A stretch of DNA of 59,151 nt from CAYQQU01 sp964419545 (GTDB lineage: Bacteria > Bacteroidota > Bacteroidia > Chitinophagales > Saprospiraceae), in NCBI GenBank assembly GCA_964419545.1, contig CAYQQU010000035.1, forward strand, positions 1-59,151. The letters are read 5' to 3'. The notes below the pieces were generated by a model. The model had not been told where the DNA came from, did not search any database, and saw only the letters and a list, made by a program, of their open reading frames with translations. How positions within the stretch are numbered: position 1 is the first letter of the stretch; every line of letters starts with the position of its first letter. Made by a program: the position numbers and the translations under genes. Shown piece after piece: positions 40,581 through 50,100 of this stretch.

Positions 40581-41597
40581 ATGAGCCGAATTGTGACCCT
40601 CGATGAGTTCATCATCCACCGTCAGAAGGACTTTCCCTTTGCTTCCGGGGAACTGACCGGATTGCTGCGCGACATCGGCGTCGCCGCCAAGATCGTCAAC
40701 CGGGAAGTCAATAAAGCCGGGCTGGTCAATATCCTGGGCGAAGCCAGAGCGGACGAAAACGCCTCGGGCGAGAAAGTACAGAAACTGGACCTCTACGCCA
40801 ACGAGAAGCTGATCGAATGCCTCAAGAACAGCGGCGAGTGCTGCGGCGTCGCCTCAGAAGAGATCGAAGACTTCATTCCCGTGACGCCGGTGGCGTCCAA
40901 GACTTCCAAGTACGTCGTGGTTTTCGATCCCCTCGACGGCTCTTCCAACATTGACGTCAACGTCTCGGTCGGCACCATCTTCGGCATATACCGCCGCGTG
41001 AGCGATCCGTCCGGGCCCTGCACCCTGGGGGATTTCCTCCAGAAAGGCACCGAACTGGTGGCCGCCGGTTACGTACTTTACGGTACTTCGACCTTGCTCG
41101 TTTACACTACCGGGCGGGGCGTCAACGGTTTTACGCTCGATCCGAGCATCGGTGAATTCTGCCTCTCCCATCGCGAGATCAAGATCCCGCAACGGGGTAA
41201 TTACTATTCGGTCAACCAGGGCTATTATCTGAAGTTTGACGTCGAGATGCGCCGCTATATCGACCATTGCTCCGATATGAACCTGCGCCTCCGATATATC
41301 GGGTCGATGGTGGCCGATATTCACCGCATTCTCTTCCAGGGCGGAATTTTCATCTATCCCAATACCCGAAAATATCCCCACGGCAAGCTGCGCTTACTCT
41401 ACGAATGCAATCCCCTGGGCATGATCGTCGAACAGGCGGGCGGCAGAGCGATCACCTGCCGGCTCAACCGCATCCTGGAAGTGGAAGTGCGCCACCTGCA
41501 CCAGCGGGCCACCATCGCCATCGGATCGCCGGCCATGGTGGAGGAAATGAAAGAGTTTGTTGAGCGCTACAGCGCCTCGGCCGGCGTTAAGTCGTGA
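40581..41597 (+). CDS. fbp: Class I fructose-1,6-bisphosphatase
   Basis: 338 residues. Hydrolyses fructose 1,6-bisphosphate to fructose 6-phosphate in gluconeogenesis. The metal and phosphate site is clear in VVFDPLDGSSNIDVNVSVGT. Also present are LDLYANEKL, the sugar-phosphate region RYIGSMVADIHRIL, and KLRLLYECNPLGMIVEQAGG near the C-terminus. Length fits class I enzymes (about 330-340). I chose ATG 40581 (MSRIVTLDEF) over a TTG at 40560. Confidence 0.97.
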   Translation: MSRIVTLDEFIIHRQKDFPFASGELTGLLRDIGVAAKIVNREVNKAGLVNILGEARADENASGEKVQKLDLYANEKLIECLKNSGECCGVASEEIEDFIPVTPVASKTSKYVVVFDPLDGSSNIDVNVSVGTIFGIYRRVSDPSGPCTLGDFLQKGTELVAAGYVLYGTSTLLVYTTGRGVNGFTLDPSIGEFCLSHREIKIPQRGNYYSVNQGYYLKFDVEMRRYIDHCSDMNLRLRYIGSMVADIHRILFQGGIFIYPNTRKYPHGKLRLLYECNPLGMIVEQAGGRAITCRLNRILEVEVRHLHQRATIAIGSPAMVEEMKEFVERYSASAGVKS

Positions 41598-41671
41598 TCC
41601 ATCATTCGGGGGAATGCAGAAAATGCTCTGCCCCCATTGCGAAATAAAAAATAACGAATCAATTGCCAAGG

Positions 41672-41941
41672 CTACATCCAGCTGGGCGGGCCGGAAATGA
41701 ACAAATAGATCACGGCGGCCAGCAGGGGAGCAAAGATAGAAGCCACCATTAAGCGGTAGTACCAGCGCGGCACACCCGACCTTTCGATCCATTCGGCGAT
41801 CAGGGCCACCACCAGGATCAGCAGGGAAATGACGCCGAAGACGAGGCTGATCAGTACCGCCAGGTAGTCGTCCCACAGCCAGAGCAACAGGTAAAAAATC
41901 ACCTCGCCGAGTAAAATTTCCAGGAGCCGCAGTCGGTTCAT
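41672..41941 (-). CDS. Small membrane protein, unknown
   Basis: 89 residues with three hydrophobic stretches (LLEILLGEVIFYLLLWLWDDY, LISLVFGVISLLILVVALIAEWI, LMVASIFAPLLAAVIYLFI). No family is recognised. It lies 25 bp after the stop-proximal end of the GWxTD gene's upstream operon partner position (GWxTD starts at 43412 and ends at 41967), so it is probably co-transcribed with it. Confidence 0.6.
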   Translation of the reverse strand: MNRLRLLEILLGEVIFYLLLWLWDDYLAVLISLVFGVISLLILVVALIAEWIERSGVPRWYYRLMVASIFAPLLAAVIYLFISGPPSWM

Positions 41942-41966
41942 AGCCGGATCAAAAAGATGGCGCCGA

Positions 41967-43412
41967 TCAGTAATCGCGGAACACCCGCCGGGCGTTCCGG
42001 TTGAAGTTGTCCATCATTTCGGTGCCGTCGATCGGGTTGCCGTTCACCTCGTTGGGCGCATCGGAGTACAGCATCAGCTGCCATTGCGGGTTGTTGATCT
42101 CACCGATCGCGGTGGAATGCAACAACTGAAAATCGCCGGGCGCCAGCGAGGGGTTGTAAAAGACGAACTTCACGTTATTCTGATTGGTGCGCGGAAACTC
42201 GTAGTACGTCCAGATCTCATAAGGCGGCGCCGAGGGTTCGGTATCGCGCAGTTCCATATCGTCGGGTTGTCCGTACTTCAGGTAAATGTAGCCGCGATCG
42301 GTCTCGAAGCCGTAGCGAAAACCCGACTGGAACTGTTGGTCGATGGCGTCGGCGACTTCCATGTATTTCTGGTAGGCAAATTCGGGGTTGGTGGGGCTTT
42401 CCTGCGCCCAGTAGCTGAACAGGTACAGACGCATGGCGCTGACGCTGTCGCGCTTGATCATGGTATTGACCAGTTCGACATCGCCCGGCGGCAGTTTGGC
42501 GGTCAGGGCCCGCAGGCTGTATTCCAATTGTTCGGAGGAAAGCTTGTGGACGAATTCCTGTGACAGGTCGACTTCGGCCAGTTCCAGCCGTTCGCGGCGC
42601 AGGTAGGGGTTGCTGCGTTGGAAGAACAGCGTTTTGCGGCTGATTAGCTCGCGTTCGCGGTTGCGCACTTCCACGACCAGGTTGTAGTTGCCGGATTCCA
42701 GCTCGGAGATATCCATTTGCAGTAGCAGCGGCACGGTCGGTGCGGGTTTCATCCGTTTGTGGCCGATCATGACCGGGTTGCTTTCTTCGTCGTTGAGCAG
42801 CTGAATGCTGTAGCTGACCATAAAATCTTCGCCCAGGAATTTATCGGTATTGTAAACTTCGTTGTAAAAGGAGAGGGTGCCGGCGTTTTTACCGTAAAAG
42901 TTGAACGGCAGCGGTTCCATCATGACGCCGTTTTTTACGAACAGCCCCGGCCCGTCGCTTTTGGCGAAAGCCGCCAGCAGTTGCAGGTCGGATTGTTGTA
43001 CCGACTGGTCATCGAAGGCTATTTCGACTTGCGTGCGGTATTCGCGCTTGTTGTCGGCGCGGTTGGCGTCTTCCACGGCGACAACCAGCTCGTAGGCGCC
43101 GTCGGGCAGGCCGTAGCGCTTCATATCGATAAAATCGGAGGGGCGCTTACTCACGGGGCCGTTGAGGTGGTATTTGTCGAATTTGACGATTTCATCCTTT
43201 TGTTTGAATAGAATGATCACGTCAACCGCGGCGCGGAAGGTGGAATCGGTGACCGGTGTCTGTGCGACCGTCTTACCGGCGACGTGCAGGTATATTTCGA
43301 TGTAGCTCGTTTCGGGGCTGCGAAAACTGGCGTACGAAAGGCTGGCGTCGAGGGCCGAGAGCGCAGGCAGGCCGAGAATCGACAGGAACAGGAATGCAAG
43401 AAAATGTTTCAT
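41967..43412 (-). CDS. GWxTD domain-containing exported protein
   Basis: 481 residues. Signal peptide MKHFLAFLFLSILGLPALSA. The C-terminal third carries the GWxTD-type domain: FSYWAQESPTNPEFAYQKYM ... GFETDRGYIYLKYGQPDD ... YEIWTYYEFP, so the namesake motif is altered here (ETDRGYIYLKYG retained). The N-terminal two thirds are a beta-rich region seen in Bacteroidota relatives. The role is unknown; family members occur in gliding and other envelope contexts. A perfect AATAGTCA/TGACTATT inverted repeat sits 61 bp upstream. Confidence 0.85.
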   Translation of the reverse strand: MKHFLAFLFLSILGLPALSALDASLSYASFRSPETSYIEIYLHVAGKTVAQTPVTDSTFRAAVDVIILFKQKDEIVKFDKYHLNGPVSKRPSDFIDMKRYGLPDGAYELVVAVEDANRADNKREYRTQVEIAFDDQSVQQSDLQLLAAFAKSDGPGLFVKNGVMMEPLPFNFYGKNAGTLSFYNEVYNTDKFLGEDFMVSYSIQLLNDEESNPVMIGHKRMKPAPTVPLLLQMDISELESGNYNLVVEVRNRERELISRKTLFFQRSNPYLRRERLELAEVDLSQEFVHKLSSEQLEYSLRALTAKLPPGDVELVNTMIKRDSVSAMRLYLFSYWAQESPTNPEFAYQKYMEVADAIDQQFQSGFRYGFETDRGYIYLKYGQPDDMELRDTEPSAPPYEIWTYYEFPRTNQNNVKFVFYNPSLAPGDFQLLHSTAIGEINNPQWQLMLYSDAPNEVNGNPIDGTEMMDNFNRNARRVFRDY

Positions 43413-43472
43413 CGCCGTAAAGTTTACTTTGAAGATAACGAAGAATTGCCCGGGCTAAAGACAAAAAAAGGC

Positions 43473-43494
43473 AATAGTCAGCATTTTGACTATT
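43473..43494. promoter_or_regulatory. Perfect inverted repeat upstream of the GWxTD gene
   Basis: AATAGTCA (43473-43480) and TGACTATT (43487-43494) with a 6-nt spacer, in the 161-bp intergenic between two minus-strand genes. It is a possible operator or hairpin. Confidence 0.35.
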
Positions 43495-43573
43495 ACAAAA
43501 TAGTCCGTTTTGGGCAACTTAGCAAGGATAAAAGAAGAGGCGGTCTGACCTTAGCGGCAGTCCCGTCTTTCGG

Positions 43574-43963
43574 TCATTGTATTGCTTCGGTGCTTCTTTT
43601 CAACAAAAAACGGAATCGGAAATCGCGAATTTGAGCGGATAGCTCCAGGTTATCGGGACCGATGGACTGCACCGTGTAATCGGTTTCGATGCGGCTGTCG
43701 CGTTGCTTGATGGTGCGATTGTCGATCTCGTAGCTGGCTTGCTCATCCTGCCCCGAAAGGTTGGTGACCATGGTGCCGGTTTCGTTAAAGACGAAATACA
43801 GGGCTTCGAGCGTCTCGGTGGGTTGACCGTCGCGGTACGCTTCTTCGATCTCCCAGCGGCCGATGAGGTTATCGGGGGTGATTGCAGGATCGGACTGGCA
43901 GGCGCCTGCGCCTGTTACGAGGAGGATGAGCAGACTGCATTTCAACAGTTGGATCGGGTTCAT
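43574..43963 (-). CDS. Lipocalin-like lipoprotein
   Basis: 129 residues. Lipoprotein signal MNPIQLLKCSLLILLVTGAG-AC places the acylated Cys at 22. The mature part (LIGRWEIEEAYRDGQPTETL ... YFVFNETGTMVTNLSG ... ELSAQIRDFRFRFLLKR) has the GxW...T start of lipocalin/'lipocalin-like' Bacteroidota lipoproteins. Ligand unknown. Confidence 0.7.
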   Translation of the reverse strand: MNPIQLLKCSLLILLVTGAGACQSDPAITPDNLIGRWEIEEAYRDGQPTETLEALYFVFNETGTMVTNLSGQDEQASYEIDNRTIKQRDSRIETDYTVQSIGPDNLELSAQIRDFRFRFLLKRSTEAIQ

Positions 43964-44055
43964 AGATTGACGCTATTTACGTATTTATGGTTTTTCGTTA
44001 ATGTTGCTCGGGCGCCGGGGCCGCTGTCTTGGAGGCGGCTCCGGCGCTGAGCGCG

Positions 44056-44595
44056 TTATTCGGCCGGTTGGAGGTGGAACCCGGCGGATTGTTCGTCCCA
44101 GAAGAGCGTGACCCAGCCGCCCGGCTGCTCTTGTTTTTCGAGGATACGGAAAGTCAGGCGTTCGGTGAAAGGCGCCGGCTCCGGCTTGACGGTTACCCGC
44201 AGGGCGTCTTCACTTTCGTCGTAGTTGTAAGCGCCCCACTGATCGGGTTGCTTGTTGAAGATGAACGTCCACGCTTCTTCACCGGGAATGGTGAACAAAG
44301 CGTAGCGGCCGGCGGGCAGCATTTGGCCTTCCACCATGCCGTCCTGGCTGATTTCGAAAGTCGTGGCCTCATTGGCGCCCGTACGCCAGATTTTGTCGTA
44401 AGGCACCAAATTGTCCCAAATTTCCCGGCCCTTTACACCCGGTTGGCTATAGTTTATTACTATCTTCATAGCGCCGATATTGGCAGAAGTCGTCGCGGGT
44501 GGGCTTTTTCGCCCGGCTTTGTCGTCTTGTCCGGTGAGGGAAACGGCGAAACCGGTGAAAATCATCAAAAATAAAAATGTTCTGAGGTAATGCAT
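44056..44595 (-). CDS. DUF2911 domain protein
   Basis: 179 residues. A signal peptide (MHYLRTFLFLMIFTGFAVSLTG) is followed by the DUF2911 core: KIVINYSQPGVKGREIWDNLV, YDKIWRTGANEATTFEISQDG, LPAGRYALFTIPGEEAWTFIFN, WGAYNYDESEDALRVTVKPE. The fold is a secreted beta-protein of unknown function that is frequent in Bacteroidota. The length is a single-domain version; larger family members carry TPRs, this one does not. Confidence 0.9.
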   Translation of the reverse strand: MHYLRTFLFLMIFTGFAVSLTGQDDKAGRKSPPATTSANIGAMKIVINYSQPGVKGREIWDNLVPYDKIWRTGANEATTFEISQDGMVEGQMLPAGRYALFTIPGEEAWTFIFNKQPDQWGAYNYDESEDALRVTVKPEPAPFTERLTFRILEKQEQPGGWVTLFWDEQSAGFHLQPAE

Positions 44596-44758
44596 CGGTG
44601 ATGTTTTTGGCTAAAATAATAAATTTACTAACGGTTGGTCATAACTTTCTCGTTTGTAAATGCGGCCTTTTCTGCAAAGAAGCCGGGGTATTTTCCTTCG
44701 CTTAACCATATCGTCCTTTTTACTCCTTGTTTTCTTTTTTTCTAACCACACAAAAGTT

Positions 44759-45160
44759 ATGGCCCCGTTCGCCCATTTCGATGAAAGATCTTTTCCCGTA
44801 GTGCTGATCACCATTACGGGAGAAAAACCGGACGAAGAAAATTTTCGTCGCTACCTGGATGGAAAGCTGGAAATCTGCCTAAAAAGACAGCCTTTCGTTT
44901 TTATTATCGACGCTTCCCGATCCAGCCTGATAGGGGTTACTTACCAGCAATGGCAGGCCGATTGGCAAAACGAGAACGTCGACCTGCTCCGCGCGTTCTG
45001 CCTGGGCGAAGCTTTTGTCATCAACGATCCGCTTACCCGTTCCATCCTCGACAATATCCACCGGGAAACGGATACGCTGCCTATGCCGGTAACGGTGGTC
45101 GCCACCCTCCGGGAAGCGCGGCAATGGGCCGAACGGCAAATTAAGAATAGGGATGCTTAA
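44759..45160 (+). CDS. Small soluble protein, unknown
   Basis: 133 residues from ATG 44759 (MAPFAHFDERSFPVVLITI). The alternative ATG at 44660 would add a hydrophobic stretch and is less likely. It has an alpha/beta pattern with FVFIIDASRSSLIGVTYQQW, QADWQNENVDLLRAFCLGEA and FVINDPLTRSILDNIH. I recall similar short proteins in other phyla with no assigned function, with a fold like STAS/SpoIIAA domains, but cannot name the family. Its stop codon is the first half of a 17-bp repeat copy. Confidence 0.65.
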   Translation: MAPFAHFDERSFPVVLITITGEKPDEENFRRYLDGKLEICLKRQPFVFIIDASRSSLIGVTYQQWQADWQNENVDLLRAFCLGEAFVINDPLTRSILDNIHRETDTLPMPVTVVATLREARQWAERQIKNRDA

Positions 45161-45173
45161 CCCGGATTATTCA
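45157..45173 (-). repeat. Intergenic 17-bp repeat, copy 2 (inverted)
   Basis: TTAACCCGGATTATTCA, reverse complement of copy 1. It overlaps the TAA stop (45158-45160) of the gene at 44759. Confidence 0.75.
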
Positions 45174-45182
45174 TGGATTCAT

Positions 45183-46130
45183 CTATTGCGCAGCCCGGCG
45201 CAGGCGGTCGTTAATGGCGCGCCCCAGCCCTTCCTCGGGCGCCGGTTCGGCCAGGATCACTTCCAGGGGCAGATCGTCCAGCGTACGCATGGCCTGAAAT
45301 AACCGGCGGGCCGCTTCGGCCAGGTCGCCTTCCTTCGAAAGCGCGATCTGATGATCCGGCGGCACTGCCGCATACGTCTTCCGGAAAGTGAGTAACCCGA
45401 TGCGCCGGCCCGAATGCCGGGCGAGCAACTCGGGAATATCGCCCACCAAAAACGGCGTATGCGGCGCGTAGTGGCTCTTTAGCATACCCGGCGCCTGAGG
45501 GTTGGAAGTGGAAAAAGGCCGCATAGCTACCGGGCCCAGCAGCGATTCGATCGCTTCCACGGGAACGCCGCCTTTGCGGAAAATGGTCGGTTCGCCTTCC
45601 GGAAACCCGACGATCGTGCTCTCCAGGCCGATCGAACAGGGGCCGCCATCCAATATGTAAGGAATTTTATCGCCCAGCTGCGCTTCGACGTGCCGGGAGG
45701 TGGTCGGACTGATGTAGCCGAACGGGTTGGCGCTCGGGGCCGCCAGCGGAAAAGGCAGCGCCGCCAGCAAATTTAGGGTCAGCGGCTGATCGGGCACGCG
45801 AATGCCTACCAGCGGCGAACCGGCAGTGACGAGGTCCGGGATGACGGGGCGGCGAGGCAACAACAGGGTGAGGGGGCCCGGCCAGAAAGCTTCCGCCAGC
45901 CGGCGCGCCGGCGGGTCGACCTTTTCCACCCATTCGGTCAGCTGATCCAGCCCGGAAAGGTGAACGATCAACGGATCGAAAGCCGGCCGGTTTTTGACTT
46001 CGAAAATCTTTACCACCGCCGCCGGGCTCAGGGCGTTGCCCGCCAGGCCATAGACCGTTTCGGTAGGTATGGCGACCAACTCGTCTTCCTGCAACAGCCT
46101 GATAGCGGTCGTTAAATCAACACCGATCAT
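45183..46130 (-). CDS. sua5: Sua5-type threonylcarbamoyl-AMP synthase
   Basis: 315 residues. Makes threonylcarbamoyl-AMP from Thr, HCO3- and ATP for tRNA t6A. The YrdC core is complete: VAIPTETVYGLAGNALSP, KIFEVKNRPAFDPLIVHL, FWPGPLTLLLPRR, GIRVPDQP, APSANPFGYISPT. It is followed by LESTIVGFPEGEPTIFRKGG and a C-terminal Sua5 domain (KSHYAPHTPF ... GLLTF), so it is the longer Sua5 form rather than TsaC. ATG 46130 was chosen; the reading extends 24 residues further upstream without conservation. Confidence 0.95.
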   Translation of the reverse strand: MIGVDLTTAIRLLQEDELVAIPTETVYGLAGNALSPAAVVKIFEVKNRPAFDPLIVHLSGLDQLTEWVEKVDPPARRLAEAFWPGPLTLLLPRRPVIPDLVTAGSPLVGIRVPDQPLTLNLLAALPFPLAAPSANPFGYISPTTSRHVEAQLGDKIPYILDGGPCSIGLESTIVGFPEGEPTIFRKGGVPVEAIESLLGPVAMRPFSTSNPQAPGMLKSHYAPHTPFLVGDIPELLARHSGRRIGLLTFRKTYAAVPPDHQIALSKEGDLAEAARRLFQAMRTLDDLPLEVILAEPAPEEGLGRAINDRLRRAAQ

Positions 46131-46241
46131 TTGCCGGTTATTTAAGTGACATACCGTGGTTCGATGCGACAAGAACCAATCGGAACGATCACAAAACTCC
46201 ACAAATAATTCAATTTTCGGAAAAAATGGCGGGAACAGAAG

Positions 46242-46562
46242 TTACCAGCCCAGGTAAGAAATCAGCACCTGCGGTAAGAGCTTCAGGTACCGGATCTGAT
46301 TTTCGCCCTTCGGAGAAAAAGTAGCCCACTCCCGGCCGTCGACGATCAGCGCCAGCGGTTGCGGCAGGTTTTGCTGATTTTTCTGAATCCGGCGTATGCC
46401 GACTCCCGCCGAACGCAAAGTCCGCAACCCGTAGCGCAAAGTGGCGGCGTTGGAGCAATCGACGGTTATGACATGACCGTTTTCCCGGGCAGTAGTGATG
46501 GTGATTTGTCCTTTCGGACAGGAGAGCTGCAAATCAGGCTGAAAAAGGAGGGACTCGAACAT
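46242..46562 (-). CDS. Hypothetical protein
   Basis: 106 residues, no signal peptide. Visible stretches are LSCPKGQITITTARENGHVI, TLRYGLRTLRSAGVGIRRIQ and REWATFSPKGENQIRYLKLL. No known family. It lies downstream of a terminator hairpin (46595-46632), so it probably has its own promoter. Confidence 0.5.
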   Translation of the reverse strand: MFESLLFQPDLQLSCPKGQITITTARENGHVITVDCSNAATLRYGLRTLRSAGVGIRRIQKNQQNLPQPLALIVDGREWATFSPKGENQIRYLKLLPQVLISYLGW

Positions 46563-46594
46563 ATGGGCGCAGGGTTGTGAAGAAAAGAAGGGAA

Positions 46595-46632
46595 GAGAAA
46601 ATCCTCAGCTGCCGACAGCTGAAGATTTTCTC
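46595..46632 (-). terminator. Terminator hairpin after the 65-aa gene
   Basis: A 17-bp stem with one mismatch, GAGAAAATCCTCAGCTG with CAGCTGAAGATTTTCTC and a 4-nt loop. On the minus strand it is followed by TTCCCTTCTTTTCTTC, a T-rich run. Confidence 0.7.
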
Positions 46633-46647
46633 CGGCGGAGTCGCGGA

Positions 46648-46845
46648 TTACTGACCGTTATCTTTGGTGGTAATGCGCAATTTGCCGTTCATTTTCCACT
46701 TGGCGTGGGTTGCGTTGTCAGAGGCGCTGCTGGGTACGAACAGCTCGAAATTTTCGAAATCATAAGTGATCTCTGCGTTGCGTCCGGTAAGTTTGTCGTA
46801 CAAACCGATGGCCAGGTCCGGCCAGTTTTTGGTATCATTTGCCAT
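46648..46845 (-). CDS. Small hypothetical protein (65 aa)
   Basis: 65 residues starting MANDTKNWPDLAIGLYDKLT, with YDFENFELFVPSSASDN and a basic C-terminus. It is soluble and hydrophilic with no signal. I recall similar short proteins in Bacteroidota but no name. A clear terminator follows, so it is a monocistronic gene. Confidence 0.6.
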   Translation of the reverse strand: MANDTKNWPDLAIGLYDKLTGRNAEITYDFENFELFVPSSASDNATHAKWKMNGKLRITTKDNGQ

Positions 46846-47075
46846 TTTGCTGAAAATTTGATGATGAAATCAGTTATTGAACCCGGTTTGGAGGATGTTG
46901 TTTAAGAAATAATCCAAATTCTGGACCAGGAAGCTAATCGAGAAGGAAGAAAACGGCCCACCGGCGGAGAACCGCATTTTCCCTAAAAGTCAGGTTTTTG
47001 CTTATAGCTTAACGTACACTCGAAACAGACGCTGCACCCTTTTCCCGCGTTTTACAACAGAAGCCTTTTGACCCA

Positions 47076-47092
47076 TGAATAATCCGGGTCAA
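47076..47092 (+). repeat. Intergenic 17-bp repeat, copy 3
   Basis: TGAATAATCCGGGTCAA (one mismatch). It sits in TTTTGACCC-ATGAATAATCC-GGGTCAAAA, a 9-bp inverted repeat, just before the macroglobulin gene. Confidence 0.65.
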
Positions 47093-47107
47093 AAAACTCA
47101 TTGCGCT

Positions 47108-50100
47108 ATGTTTTACCGAATGGTGTGTTTATTGCTGGCCGGCGGGTTCGCACTGCTGCTGCCTGCGCAAAGGGCTGATTACGCGCTGGTTTATCGCGTG
47201 GATGCCGCCTTTGCCGAGCGTGCTTATCGCGGGGATCACGATCGGATCGACTGGCCGGCGGGCGCACCTGTCGATACGGTGCGTTGGGATATTTATGATT
47301 GGTTGCCTGCGCCCGGGCATTACCTCCTGGTCTCGGCCGCCGGGGAGCAGGTGCAGTACGATCTGCGGAGTTTCCATTCTTTTGGGGTTATGCTGCGGGA
47401 AGACCCGCGCGACCTGGTCTTACAGGTGGTGGATAGTACCGGGGAACTCATTACCGGGGCTGGCATCCGGCTGAACCGGAAAACCATTCCTTTCGATCCG
47501 GCTACGGGGGAGTACCGCCTGCCGCGCGCCCACCGCTCCGGAATGCTCCGGGTAGACGTAGGTGAAGAAAGCGCATATTTCGAGCTGATCAATGACGCCC
47601 GGGGCAGCCTTTGCAAAAGAAGGCTGATCCGCTTGCATCACACCCGGCTGGGCCGCATCGCCGGGGCGCCTTTTCGGTGGGGCTGGTCGCTTTACCAATG
47701 GGTGCGCCGGGGATTTCGGCGAGGGCGTTATCATCGTAAACCGCCGAAATCGCTAGGCGGATACATCGCTTTCAGTCAGCCGCAGTATCGTCCGGGCGAT
47801 ACCCTGCGCCTCAAGGCTTATGCCGCCAAACCTAACGGCAAGCCTTGGCGCAAACCGATTTCGCTGACCGTCGGCCGCCCGGGAGAGGATGCGGTGTTTC
47901 AAGCGACCTTAACGCCTTCCGAACCGGGCAATTTTACCTTCCGGAAGGTACTTTCCGACACCCTGCCCCTGGATGTGACGCTTCCGGTAGCCTTACGGGC
48001 GCCGCAACGAAAAAGGTGGCGCCCCCTTCAGTACAGCTTCCGGCTGGCGGATTACGAGCTGGACGAAGGAACCCTGGCGATCCGCCTGGATGCTGCCGAG
48101 GCGCGCCGGGGCGAACGGCTGCACTTCACCGCGGAAGCGCTCGATCCCAACGGCCGCGCTATTCCGGGCGGGCAGTTGCGATGGGCGGTAGTCGTCCGGC
48201 GACCGCTCGGTTTTTTCGGCGACCAGGTGCTTTTACCGGATACCTTATGGACCGGTGAACAGGCCCTGGCGCCCGACGGTCCTACCACCATTCCGATACC
48301 CGATAGCATTTTCCCTCCGGCCGATCTGTTCGCCGAAGTTCAGGCGCGACTTACCCTGAGCACCGGCGAGCAGCAATTTCAGCGGCAGTCGTTCAAATAC
48401 TTCTGGTCGGCGGAGCAATTGGCGCTGAAGGTGGACGAGGACACCCTGGTAGCTACCCGGCGCATTTTGGGCAAAGACACCACCGGGTGGGCCGTACTGC
48501 ACCGCCGTGCTTTCGATTCCGCTCTCAGCAGCGTCGATACGGTGCAGCTGCCTCACCGCGAGCCCGTCCATCCGCACATCGAGCTGTACCAAGTGGGGCG
48601 GGACACGGTCTTTGCACAGCGCAGGGTGGGCGCTTCGGTATACCACCAGGTGCGTTTTTCCGGGGAAAATCGTGGAGATAGCGTAACCATTCGACTGTAC
48701 AACCCGCTGCAGTTGCCGGTCCATTAGTGGTGTGTAACACAAGTTCCTTGTAAAAATTTTTGCTGAGTGCTCAATTTAAAAAGTTGATTTTCAGTAATTA
48801 AAAGCGTTTCCTTTCAAGAAAGGATCAGCAAAAATTTTTGTTACACACCACTAAGCGCATTGACCTGCTCAACCGCTCGCGAAGGCGATTGGATATCCGG
48901 CTGGATTCCGGTAACACCGACCTGCAGGAAGTGGTCGTAGTGGGATACAGCACTTCCTCCCGATTGCTGAGGGGACAAACAGCCGGCTTCTCCATTACGG
49001 CTACCCCTAATAGCTCCCCGGCCGTACGCGGCAGCCGGGCATTAGGCGCGGACTATTTTCCGGACGGCCAAAGGATGAGCGGATACCCGAGCCCGACTTT
49101 CCCCGACGATGTCATTCGTACTGACTTTCGGGATTGTGCGTACTGGCGTCCCCATCTCACCACTGATCAGCGCGGGGAGGCGGTCTTTCAGGTTACCTTC
49201 CCCGATGACCTTACGGCCTGGCGCCATTTCGCATTAGGGATGGACCGCCGCAAGCGGGCCGGCGTCGCTCAGGCGAGCACCCGGGCGCTTATGCCCCTGC
49301 AGGCCCAGCTGGCGCTGCCCCGGTTTTTGGTGGCCGGCGACCAGGCGATCATTTCCGGGCGGGCTACCAATTTTACCGGTGATACGCTTTCGGCGCGTTC
49401 CATTTTTATTCAGGAAGACAGTATACTAGTCCAGACGCAATACCGACTGGCTGCCGGCCGCATCGACACCGCCTTGCTGATCGCGCCGGCGGAGGTCGAT
49501 TCCATACAATTGCGCTATCAGCTCGCAACGGATAGGCTGCAAGATGGGGAAATGCGTTCCCTGCCCGTTTTCCCGGTGGGCAGCCGCGAAACGTCCGGAT
49601 ATTTTGCCGTGCTGGAAAGCGATACCAGCCTGACCTTCGCCTTCGACCCCGACAAGGGCCCGGTGACCTGCTACGCCCAGGATAATACGCTCGATCTGCT
49701 GCTTTCCGATATCGAATACCTGAAGGAGTACCCTTACGATTGCAACGAACAAACGGCCAGCCGGCTGGTGGGACTTTTGCTGGAGAAAGCCGTTCGCGAG
49801 CAGCTGGGGCAGCCTTTTTCCGGGCAAAAGGAATTGCAAAAAGCCATCCGGCGATTGAGCGATGCGCAGCGCACGGACGGCAGCTGGGGATGGTGGCCGC
49901 GGGGAGAGACCAATTTTTGGATTACCGCCTACGTGCTCTGGGCGCTGCAAAAAGCAGAACAGTCGGGTTATCCGGCGCCCGCTTACGAACGTGGCCTGCG
50001 CTACTTGACATCCGTCCTGCCCAAAATCGAGAGCCGCTCGCGGCTGATGGCCCTCGAAGTCCTGGCGCGCGCCGGCCAGCTTGCCGATTACGAGCAAGAA

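Noticed and set aside
48723..48855. A clean TA target-site duplication (IS630/mariner type) at the MITE-like element
   Set aside because: Keeping one TA would put a stop codon (cat taa) in the joined frame. The second copy has AAA, not TA, at its flank. A decayed 5-bp duplication fits better.
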